From Psilocybe azurescens (Eukaryota; Basidiomycota; Agaricomycetes; Agaricales; Agrocybaceae): a stretch of DNA of 64,000 nucleotides. The stretch lies in the NCBI GenBank assembly GCA_023853785.1, contig JAJIRX010000557.1, positions 496,001-560,000 on the forward strand, given 5' to 3'. Below the pieces are notes generated by a model. That model did no database searches and was not told the origin of the DNA. It saw only the letters and a list, made by a program, of their open reading frames with translations. Position numbers and translations under genes: made by a program. Position 1 is the first letter of the stretch; every line of letters begins with the position of its first letter. Of this stretch, positions 25,696 to 35,597 are shown piece by piece.

Positions 25696-28268
25696 ATGCT
25701 CATCAACATGCGCGTTTTTGTCGCATTTATCGCATTTGCGGCTTCATTCGCCCTCGCTGCTCCCCCCCACAGAAAGCGCTTACAAGACCAAAGAAGAAGT
25801 ATATTCCCCCACGGTTGGATCAAGCAGGGTAAACCTTCCCCGGACCACTTCATATCTTTGCGCATCGGACTTCCTCAACCCAATTTCCCCTCATTGGAGA
25901 AGCATCTGTATGAAGTAAGCGACCCGGAGCATGAACATTATGGGCAACATTTGTCCAAAGAAGAAGTGGAGGCTCTTGTTGCTCCTCATGCCGAAAGTTT
26001 GGATTCAATCAATGAATGGCTCAATAGCTTTGGCATCTACGAAACGGACCTCACGCGCTCGCCAGCAAAGGATTGGATCATGGTCGCGCTGCCCGTCAGC
26101 CTGGTAGAAGAAATGCTCGATACGGTATGCATTCTTGCGACAAGTTCCTTGGTCTTTTGGTATTGACGTTCTATTTTTAGACGTACTACATCTGGGAACA
26201 TGTTGCCAGTGGCGATAGGTTGGTCCGTACCACGAGCTATAGGCTTCCGGCCCATCTTCATGGACATATCGAGATGATCCAGCCAACGACCATGTTTGGT
26301 AGATTTAAGACACAGAGATCCACTATTTTTAACATAGAAGAAGTACCAACGAAATTGCTCAAATCGGCATCTGAGGTCGGGACTATTGTGGCGGATAAAG
26401 CAACGAATGTTGTTGTAGATGCCAGCTGCAACACCACTATTACTATCTCATGCCTCCAGCAGCTCTACAATGCCGTTGGATACATTCCTTCAAACAATAA
26501 AAGGAACTCGATCGGTATCACTGGATATTTGGTTTGTCACGGTTTGGCATCTTAAGCTTGCTCAGGGACAGACTCAGCTAACCGAAGTATTTCACAGGAA
26601 CAATTTGCTAACATTCAAGATTTGCAGTCGTTCTTTGCTGACCAGCGACCGGACGCCCTCAACTCTTCATTCACGTTCCTGTCTGTTAAAGGTGGGCCTA
26701 ATTTTGGTCTTAGGCATCTGCTCACCACTAAAAATGGATTTAGACGGTCTCAATAGTCAGAATCTGTCAGATGCTGGGGCAGAGGCTAATTTGGATGTGC
26801 AATTTGCATTTGGCATATCTCATCCTATTCCTGTACGTGTATCTAGCTAACTCTATACCCCCTGGTTCCTTACTCCGTGATTTTTGGAAAGGCTACATTT
26901 TTCTCAACTTCTGGACGGCCCCCATTCATACCTGATCTTAAGACACCCACAAATACCAACGAGCAAGCATTTATATATTTACATCTGAAATTTTTGCTAA
27001 CAGTTATCTGTTAGGCCGTATGGCGATTGGCTTGACTTCGTCTTGGGGCTGAAAAATCCACCTTTGACCATTTCCACAAGCTATGGTGACGATGAGCAAA
27101 CAGGTAACGTCATGTTCCAATTAACTCGATTATACATGCAATTAAAACATGACTTAGTTCCAGAAAGCTTTGCAAGACGCGTGTGTGCCGACTTAGCTCA
27201 ACTCGGTGCTCGAGGAGTATCTGTGATGTTCTCTTCAGGTGATTCAGGCGTGGGAGACGGTGTTTCAGATCCTACCAGACCCACCGAATGTATCTCGAAC
27301 GACGGCAAGAATACGACAAAGTTTTTACCCGCCTTCCCAGCTAGGTGAGCCTTTCAATTGTATGCCATGACCACAGACTGATGCGTGCCCCTTAAGCTGT
27401 CCTTTGTGAGTCATTCCCACTCTCAGTTTTAGTCAAAACATATCTATAATATTTCTCTAGCGTAACTACCGTCGGAGGCACTGCTCATATTCCTGAAGTA
27501 GCGGTAGCTCGTGGCACCTTCTTCTCTGGAGGAGGCTTCAGCGAATACGTATGTACTTGACGTTTTAACCTTTTCATCCCGGTTCACTTCTCACACTCCC
27601 CTTATTAGTTCCCCCCGGCCGCTGTATCAAGAGAAAGCTGTTAAGGCTTATCTGAATGCTCTTCCCAAAGGAACTTATAAAGGACTTTTCAATCCGTATG
27701 TCCTTCCTCATAGCCTATGAAGTTCATGTGATATTAAAGAGCTTGATACTCATTAGCAATGGTCGAGTAAGCACCATGTCGATTCCCGCGAATTAAAAGG
27801 CACTCACCATATACATAGGCTTATCCTGATGTCTCTGCACAATCCGACCGCTACCGTATTTTCCTATCCGGTAGTCCTGTTCTGATTGGCGGCACCTCCG
27901 CATCATCGCCGGCCTTCACAGGGTTCGTGGCTTTGCTAAATGATGCCCGATTTAAAGCTGGTCTAGGACCCCTCGGGTTTTTGAATCCTCTCCTATACGC
28001 CCTAAATGGCGGCGGTTTCAATGATATCACCATTGGAAATAATGCTGGATGCGGAACGATAGGGTTCAACGTAAGTAATTTTCCAACCTATGGATTCGCG
28101 ATACCTAACAGCGTAACTCTACAGGCGACGAAAGGATGGGATCCAGGCAAGCCTTCTTTGTATGTCAAGGATTCAGAGATTCGGTACTAACCTCTTTGTC
28201 ACATAGTGACTGGACTTGGTACTCCCAATTTCGGGGTCCTCAAGAAGCTTGTAACGTTTGGCCTGTAG
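25696..28268 (+). CDS. Secreted sedolisin-family (S53) tripeptidyl peptidase
   Basis: Secreted acidic serine-carboxyl protease, probably for protein scavenging outside the cell. The N-terminus is a signal peptide (Met-Arg-Val-Phe-Val-Ala-Phe-Ile from 25708, then Ala-rich). A pro-kumamolisin activation domain follows (25800-26130, Asp-Pro-Glu-His-Glu-His-Tyr-Gly). The catalytic core has Gly-Ala-Glu-Ala-Asn-Leu-Asp (catalytic Glu and Asp, about 26780), Ser-Ser-Gly-Asp-Ser-Gly (oxyanion Asp, about 27235) and Gly-Gly-Thr-Ser-Ala-Ser-Ser-Pro (catalytic Ser, about 27893). The Ca2+ site near the end contains Asn-Asp-Ile-Thr-Ile-Gly-Asn-Asn. The gene is split into many exons, including coding microexons of 9 nt (27397-27405) and 10 nt (27757-27766), and two introns start with GC instead of GT (26963 and 28147). 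With these, the frame is intact to TAG at 28266-28268. Confidence 0.93.
27397..27405 (+). other. 9-nt coding microexon in the S53 gene
   Basis: CTGTCCTTT is bounded by an upstream intron ending CCTTAAG and a downstream intron starting GTGAGT. Joining it gives Ser-Cys-Pro-Phe-Val-Thr-Thr-Val-Gly-Gly-Thr, the conserved S53 stretch, with correct phase on both sides. Without it the frame is kept but Cys-Pro-Phe is lost. Confidence 0.75.
27757..27766 (+). other. 10-nt coding microexon in the S53 gene
   Basis: CAATGGTCGA lies between an intron ending CATTAG and one starting GTAAGC. It completes Phe-Asn-Pro-Asn-Gly-Arg-Ala-Tyr-Pro-Asp-Val-Ser, the conserved Gly-Arg-(Ala/Gly)-Tyr-Pro-Asp motif of sedolisins. 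Skipping would shift the frame. Confidence 0.75.
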
Positions 28269-28615
28269 GTGCCAGTTGTTTGGGGACTCGGGGCATTTTA
28301 CGGTCGTATTGCTTAGTAAATACGTTCTGAACCAGCACCAGCAAGCTGCATGCATACTTACGTGTAGCATGTTTTTAACTTCTGAATAAATGTTTATTAT
28401 TATTTCACATGTCAACGTGTTCCGGCTTCTATTCGACGCGTTCAAGACGCGTTGATTTGTTTATTATTGATTGGATTACCATAAACGCGTAGAGTCACAT
28501 CAGTAACAATACGATCGGGTAAGGGAAATGTCACGGCTGGTCTTGTCCACCCAACCGACATTGGTTGGTTTGCGTACTAGAATCGTTTACTTATCTCTTT
28601 TTTATCCCTCCCAAA
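28269..28615. other. Intergenic spacer before MRC1
   Basis: About 350 bp with the 3' UTR of the protease and the MRC1 promoter. Repeated ACGCGT/AACGCGT words occur near 28417-28496 (three close copies: gacgcg, gacgcgttg, aacgcgtag). ACGCGT is the core of the MluI cell-cycle box used by MBF at S-phase genes such as MRC1, which is suggestive but unproven. Confidence 0.4.
28486..28491 (+). promoter_or_regulatory. ACGCGT (MCB-like) box upstream of MRC1
   Basis: ACGCGT at about 28485-28491 lies some 125-130 bp before the MRC1 ATG (28616), with a related GACGCGTT at about 28447-28454. MCB elements are bound by the MBF/DSC1 complex at DNA-replication genes in yeasts. A checkpoint mediator expressed at G1/S is a natural target, so this is a reasoned inference from position and motif. 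Confidence 0.4.
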
Positions 28616-31600
28616 ATGCCGCTAGAGAAGGAATACTCTATAGTGGCCGACTCTACTGGCTCATCACCCCTCCGCCCACCGTTGACACGCCTTTGGAAAC
28701 CAGGCGTGTCATCCGAACGTATGGGCGACGTCGTGAGGAACCGCCGGTCGAGGATGCGGCCCCTTCCAGCTCGTATGTAGAGCACCATAGTCTAACGCGT
28801 AATAGCGTGCACAACACTGCCCCTCCGGGTCTCGCGGACGAAGTTCCTCCAAGTTCGCCTCGAGCTAATGTCGCCGACACAGGCGGTGGTCGACGCGTCG
28901 AAGACGAAGACGAAGACGATGAATCGATTACTACGGGCGAATCTATGTTTAATTTTGGCTGGAGAGACAAACTGAGAGCCATGGATGAAGATGACAACCA
29001 GGAGGCCGAAATGTCTGTTATTCCTAGATTTGATGACGCGCCGGGCCAGTCAACCTTTGGGCAGCCTTTGTTGCTTCAAGGCACCACGAGTACGTTGCTT
29101 TCTCCAAACACGCCCACTAAAAGAGATACCCCTCAATGTCGACTTCAGTCGTCGATAATGTATTTGGCCCCGATCCTTTCTCTGCCAGGGCGACAACGCC
29201 GCGTGGCGTAACTCCTGGACCTTCTTTTAGCCTTTCATCACCTTCTATTCCTCGACCACTCATATCCCGTGGACGCATTCGCAAGGCTGTCATTCGCGAC
29301 TCCGATTCAGAACAAGAACTTCCCAAGGATTCATCATCTACCACTGCATCAGGCTCTAGTAAACAGAAGTCGCGTTCATCATCTACTCAGCCTACATCTG
29401 ACGATGAAATGCCACTTCAAATTCTGCCGAAATCACAGTCGGCATACAAGAGGAAAGCTACTCAGGCTCTGCGGTCCAGTGTCCCACAGCTCCAATTTAC
29501 TGAAGACCCCGCAAGCGAGATAAAGAAGAGTAGTGTTGCCAGTAAGAAGAAGAAAGCAAAGGTAAGCACATGTTTACAGTACTAACTTCTTGATTCTAAA
29601 CTGTTTGCTTGGTAGGCTCCGACAAACAAAGAGAAAGAAGAAATGGTGAAGGAGAGGGGTCGTTTAGCGGCACAAGTCGCTGTGTCTATTCCCCGAATTG
29701 AGGCAACATCCAAATACTCCAAGGATTATTTGTTTGCAAAAATGTATGGTCACCTATTAAGTGCTCAACGAAATTCTGTGGACTAACCTATAATTATAGA
29801 TCAGGAAAACACAATTCGAATCAGCAAACATCTACTTCTAAGGCTACACTTCCTACCTCAGACCCTATCGGCTCATTTTCTTCACCTACAAAAGATAGAC
29901 CTGCATCTCCTGAAGTCGACAACTCGCTGTTGCACTCTCCGCAACGCCGCAACGCAGCTGCTATTCACCGTTCGCCTTCGCCTCATCATGATTCCAGTGG
30001 AGATTCCGACTTGCCAGACATTAGCGAAGCTCTTACCTCTAGTACGCGAGAAAATATCAAGAAGAAAGAACTGATGGAAATGAAGCGGCGCGCTTTGGAA
30101 CATCGGAAACACACAGCCGTCGACGACGACGACGACGATTTGGAGATTGTGCAGTCGAATGCGAAAGTTGCTGTAAAGGAAGAGGAGACCCACCGACGCA
30201 CGTTACATAAACGCCCTTCTGAAGGCCGCAAGCGACAAATGCAACTCGCGCAAATCAACCCAACAAAGCAAGCAGCAAACATAGAGTCACCTGTTAGGAA
30301 GAATGAACACGGCGAAGGCTCTCTCTCCATATTTCAACAAGGAGGGCCACTCGACTCGAAGAAACTAAATCAGATCTTGGCCGCCGAGGTTCAAAAGAAT
30401 GCGCTATTCGAGATGAAAAGAAAGCTGCCGAATGGCAAAAGTATGGAGGCCGCACTGGTGGTAATCCTGAGGGCCATGCAAAGGGATTGACTTCCGTTGT
30501 GCAGACGCTGGCCGAAAGGGGGCTGAAGGCTGCAGAAATTCTGTCAACCGGCGAGGTCGATATGAATATGGACGAGGATGAAGACGAGAACGACGATGAC
30601 TGGGATCCTGCACTCCGCGGTTCTGCTTCACCAGAGCCGGGCGAGGAGAATGAAGAGGAAGACGAGGGAGAAGACGATCAAGAGGCAGACGAGAACAACA
30701 GGAACCTGAACGCAGATACCAATGCGGTTGACGATTTCCAACCCCCAGACGACGAAGGATCAAACATTCGACCAATCCGCAGGATGGTCATTGCGTCTGA
30801 TTCCGAGGAAGAGGACAACAAAGAGAACGATACCGACTTAATGTACGATCACAGTGAAGACAAGGAGAATACCGCAGTTGTTCGTCACGAACCTCTGACA
30901 CTTGCTCCACGTTCACTTTTCTCCGGTGGTGTCGTTTCCAGCCCACCGTTATCGCCGAGCACCCAACCAAGACTTTGGGGCGCTAGAAGCCGGGCTATCG
31001 ACCTCGATGACGACCACACTCCGAATCAACGAAGACCCTTCAAGGAGCTTATATCTGAAGAAAGCCCGAGATCTACTCAAATCTTGCATTCAAATCTTAC
31101 ACAGTCATTCACGGCCAAACTCCAACAGGCGTCTCCCTTACCTAGCACATTTGCCTCCGCACCCAAGTTGAAGCCATTCTTCAGTGCTGAAGAGTCGAGT
31201 TCCGGTGGCTTTGGCGGATTCTCTCAGTTTTCGCAGACGGGTGGTGATGTTTTCGTTCCTGCACCTTCGCTACAGCCAGGCTTCTCTGACTTGTTCGAAT
31301 CTGCGACGGAGAAGCAGAAATCGACAACAGGGACGAGTGAAGAGGTATGTTGTGTCCCAATTTGGTTTGCTCACGTTTCCTGTTTTTATTTATACACTAA
31401 ACACAGAATCTTTCGAACAAGAAGCATGTGAGGAAGGTTAATCGAATCGATACTTTGGACTTAACACAAGATTTCAATGCCGCGAACCAGTTACAACCTG
31501 CATTCCAGGCTAGTGATAATTTGTTGCGGAAAGCAGATGCCATTTTTGAGGAGGAGCAAGAGTTTGTCGTGGAAGGTGCTAAAAGAAAAGAACAAAAGAA

Positions 31601-33320
31601 ACCTGAGTTATATGTCAACGATCATGGGTTAGTGTTCCTTACTTTACGTCTTGCTTATATGTTTTAAACATTCTTTCTAGATTCCTGACCCAGACAAGGC
31701 CTGCAGAAGGGACCCCTGAAATCTACCGGCCGTCTTCGACACAAGATCTCCACAGCAGCAGACGCGTGCCTTCTCTATCGTCCCAACAAAGCTCTCGCGC
31801 ACCGCTTCGTACACTTTCCATGACTTCATCATATCCTGAATCTCCGACTCAGCCTTCTCCCCGTCGTCGTCGTTTACAAAGGCTCGCCCACACACCTCCG
31901 CCGTTAACTAATGACGACGATTCTCCAAAACCTCCGCAGAGAAAGCTCAATGCGTTTGACATGCTCGCGAGCGAAGCGCAAAAGTTGAAGAAACGCGATG
32001 AGAGGAAGAGCCGCCCTGACTTGTCCGCATATTTGGAAAATGAGGCTGCAGAATCGGACGAGGACGCGTTTGGGTTTGCTAAGCCAAAGAACGCGGAGGA
32101 CGACGAAGACGGTGAAGACCTTGACGCGACGCTCGAGGAGCTCATGGACGATAAAGAGCTGGATCAAAGCGCTATTGCTCCTGACTTGGTTCACGCTAAA
32201 TTCATGTTTGTGATAGTTTATGACATTCTTTTCTATTTTGTCTAATTTTGAGATTTCGCTTAAAGGGAACAATTAGAAGTCGAAGACCAGGAGAATGAGA
32301 AGTTTCACCAAGGTGTTATTCAGGGTGAACAACGGTTGAAGCGGCGACGCGGTGTTGAGATCGACGATAGCGACGAAGATAGTGATATGGAAGACAACGA
32401 AAAGGCCCGCCGAGCGATGAAGAAACTGAGAAAGTCGGATCGTGGCGATATCAAGACTCTCGGTGAGTGACGATACTTAGCTATGTGTTGCATGTATTTG
32501 CAAATGCTCATATTATGTGATGCTTGCAGAGGAGAACGAGGCAACACGAGCTTTTGCGGAGTCGTATAATCAAACCCTAAAGGATGACGACACAGAATTC
32601 TTGTATCTTGAACAAGAGACAACTTTTGAAGACATCAGCAAGGACAAGATGGAAATGGACGACAACCAAGATTTCGAAGATGATGAGGAAGAGGAGAATG
32701 AAGAGCCCGAAACCATTAGTCATGACGAAATCATCCGCCAAATCCGCCAAAATAAGGAAGAAGGGGTGAGGTCTATTCCCTTCCTTTTTTAGATTGTGCT
32801 AATTTTGGCGGTCTAGATCGAAGATACAGGAGTAGACTTCCAAGACGTATCATGGGTCGATCAAGAAGAAGAAGAAGCACCCCGCGTAAAGACCGTCAAT
32901 AGCAGAATACGCCCCAAAGCTCGCTTTCAGGTCACATTGGAGCAGTCTGAAATGGATGGCATGGTAAGCATCATGATTCAGCAAGTCTTCTCGACTTAGA
33001 CGGCTTATTAAAACATCAATGTCTATAAGGGAGCTGCATTCCGTAAGCCGGCGAACCCGTCGACCTCTAGCTCCAGTAAGCTATGGTATGCTCAAGAACA
33101 CAAATCACGAAATGCGGGAACGTCGCGGTCTGTAGGAGGGTCTGCGATAACAGGGCATGCTAAGGCGAAATCGAAGGCTGGCAATGGCACCGTCCGCGCC
33201 GGCTCAATGGCTAAGCGTTCGGCTGCCGCTTCTTCGTCGACGTCTACGGGGAGTAGGACTGTCAAGGCTGCACCGAGTATGTTATCAGTGATTTCAGACA
33301 AGAGTCGCCATTTCGCGTGA
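28616..33320 (+). CDS. MRC1: MRC1/claspin, replication checkpoint mediator
   Basis: Large acidic nuclear protein that travels with the replisome and relays replication stress to the checkpoint kinase. The N-terminus contains Arg-Thr-Tyr-Gly-Arg-Arg-Arg and many Ser/Thr-Pro sites. The middle has Asp/Glu-rich tracts and Asn-Pro-Glu-Gly-His-Ala-Lys-Gly-Leu. An MRC1-like domain follows (31900-32760: Phe-Asp-Met-Leu-Ala-Ser-Glu-Ala, Leu-Glu-Glu-Leu-Met-Asp-Asp, Leu-Glu-Glu-Asn-Glu-Ala-Thr-Arg-Ala-Phe). The tail is basic and Ser-rich, ending at TGA 33318-33320. Single-base frame breaks are likely at 28667-28677 and near 30399-30406. A third doubtful place is 29100-29140, where either an intron or a missing base connects the exons. 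Confidence 0.85.
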
Positions 33321-33605
33321 GTAGATTAGTTTTAGTAGTTTCCCTTCGATGTCTCTGCGAGTGTAATATAGTACATGTATATTGGATAATATTTTATAAT
33401 CAATGTGCCCGCAGACGCGTAATGGATTAACCTGAGGCATGGACAAATGGTGACAAAGGCGGCGTTGAAAAAACGATAGCAAGTAGAAGGGTTGGTGGTA
33501 CAGATCCATAAAAATTGGAAAATGTGGGACGGGTATAGTAAGTAATAAAACAAAGTCGACAAGAAGACGGCCAAAAGTGGTGGGAAAGAAGGTTGAACGA
33601 ATGTA

Positions 33606-34059
33606 TCAATGATACTGTTTGCCTCCGAATGGTTTCCCGAAGCGCATCCAGACGGCTTTTGATGTTCTGGACGTAGGAATGGTGTAGGTTCGTGAAGGCT
33701 GGCGTGAGGAGCTGCGCCGTTTCCTGTTATTTGTTTGTATCTACAGGCCAGAGTGTTGTCAGCAGTGCAGAGTGAGCAACAAGAGGAAAGAACCCACTTT
33801 GTGTCGTAGCAAGATAAGCTTCGCCATATTCGCCGGAGGGCCTGTTTCGCGGAAAGGATTGCCTGGAAGACGAAGAGAAGGTGAGACTAGAGAGAAATTA
33901 AAAACGAATATTGAACATACGCGAAGCAACAAGAGCCAGGCCTGACTCGTGAGCGTCGAGAGACTCATCAACGGACATGATAGACAACCAGAGTGCTGGC
34001 ATGAATATATAGACGAACAGGAGGGCGGCGACAGAGCTGAGAGCCATGAGAGCCAGCAT
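33606..34059 (-). CDS. Small single-span membrane protein, unknown function
   Basis: Three exons (33921-34059, 33798-33862, 33606-33740) sum to 339 nt, 112 residues, with clean GT-AG introns and phases. The first about 27 residues form a hydrophobic helix (Met-Leu-Ala-Leu-Met-Ala-Leu-Ser-Ser-Val-Ala-Ala-Leu-Leu). A short acidic loop and a basic Arg/Lys/Ser-rich tail follow, ending Lys-Pro-Phe-Gly-Gly-Lys. I do not recognise the family; it could be a small ER or mitochondrial membrane protein. It is divergent from tafazzin with 223 bp between the starts. Confidence 0.65.
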
Positions 34060-34282
34060 CTTTGCGGGCGCGGGGGTGCGCTGCCCCTCGCAGGTAGAGG
34101 AAGGGCAAGGGAAAGGGAGGCAATAAGATAGAAAGAATAAAATAGAAAAAAGGAAGGCGCTTTGAAACCTTCCACTTTCTTTGGGGTAAACTCAAATTCT
34201 GTGTGCTTTCTTACGTAATTAATCGGTTCGTGCCGATCACTGCTACCGGCTGCCGGTGCTTCTCTCTTTCTTCCGATCTTTC

Positions 34283-35463
34283 ATGTCAGCATTCTTATCC
34301 GTCGCAACCGTGACCACCGTTGGCCTCGCATGCAAGGCTTTTCTCAATTCTGGCCTTTCTACAATACAAGTCAATGGCCTTCAAATCCTTAGAGATGCCC
34401 TCGACGGCAGAAATCGCGACCCTAATCGTGGCGTACTTACTGGTGCGCCTCTTAACCGCTATAAATGTCACCGTGCTGACCCGTGTTGTAGTTTGCAACC
34501 ACATTTCAACGTGAATTTGAATCATTCTCGCACTGATCTCAAAGACTAAGTGTATACCAGCCTAGACGATCCTGTAACTTGGGGGATTCTCCCTGCACAT
34601 TACTATCTGAGCTCTCGAACTACTCGGTGGGCTCTAGGCGCGTCTGACATCATGTTCACAAATCCGTACGTCGTTTGCAATAAACGGAGAGCAATTCGTG
34701 GAACTAGTGCTCTTCGTGTCTCTTTTGTGCTAGCTAGGGTATTTTCAACCTTCTTTTCTCTCGGACAAACTCTTGAAACCTTCCGCGGCAAAGGTATCTA
34801 TCAGGACGCGGTAGATACAGCTATTCTTAAGCTCGATCAAGGACAATGGGTACGAGTACTTATCGCGGTTGAATGTTTCCTAACCATCTTATTAAGGTAC
34901 ATTTATATGGGGAAGGCAAAGTTAATCAACCTGAGGACTATCGTCGAGACAAGGAAGGACGCGTCTGTATCCCGATATTTAAATGGGGCGTGTTAGTACA
35001 ACCAAGCTTCTTCCTTTTGGGAGGTCGCTCATTAACTCGTCATAGCGGCCGAATCCTAATGGAGACAAATGTTCCTCCAGTTGTGATCCCGATGTGGTTA
35101 ACAGGTTTCGACCAATTGATGCCTGAGGGTCGTCCTTTTCCAAACAAATACTTGCCACGAATTGGTGCGCGTATGAGCGTTACCTTTGGCCAACCCATAT
35201 CTGCAGACAAGCTCAGAGAGTCATTGGTCGTTTCACCAAACAATTCTGATGTGGTTTCTTCTGCTACTGGGCGATTTGAGCAGCTGAAAGGGTGGCTCGG
35301 CGACGCGGTGAAGGCACAATATGCTGCGACTTCCCGCAGCCAACAGGAACTTTTTGCATCTTTGGTGCGTCAGAAAATCACCGCATTGATCCACCGAGAG
35401 GTGCAAAATTTAGGCCGATCTGTGTCTGCCTCACTGCTCAAGAACCCTTCGTCGAATCCATAG
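34283..35463 (+). CDS. TAZ1: Tafazzin, cardiolipin transacylase
   Basis: Mitochondrial membrane phospholipid-lysophospholipid transacylase that remodels cardiolipin. Acyltransferase motifs: Asn-His-Ile-Ser-Thr-Leu-Asp-Asp-Pro (HX4D, His/Asp catalytic pair), Thr-Phe-Arg-Gly-Lys-Gly-Ile-Tyr-Gln, Val-His-Leu-Tyr-Gly-Glu-Gly-Lys-Val and Phe-Lys-Trp-Gly-Val-Gly-Arg. The catalytic Asn-His-Ile-Ser stretch comes from a 19-nt exon (34492-34510). The reading frame is intact from ATG 34283 to TAG 35461-35463. The C-terminal helix is longer than in yeast Taz1 and rich in Gln/Ser. Confidence 0.94.
34492..34510 (+). other. 19-nt coding microexon carrying the tafazzin catalytic His
   Basis: TTTGCAACCACATTTCAAC is flanked by a GTGCGC...TTGTAG intron and a GTGAAT...ACCAG intron. 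It contributes Val-Cys-Asn-His-Ile-Ser-Thr, half of the HX4D active-site motif, with the Asp on the following exon. Skipping would remove the catalytic His and shift the frame. Confidence 0.8.
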
Positions 35464-35597
35464 CTTTTGAGAGGCGATTTGCTATAGAATATGAAGGAAT
35501 ATAGAACAATTACTTCGAGCCCACTAGACTACAAGTACAATACCCAGGATATGCAAGCAACAAACTTAGAATGTCATTAAAGATTATAGTACCAAAA

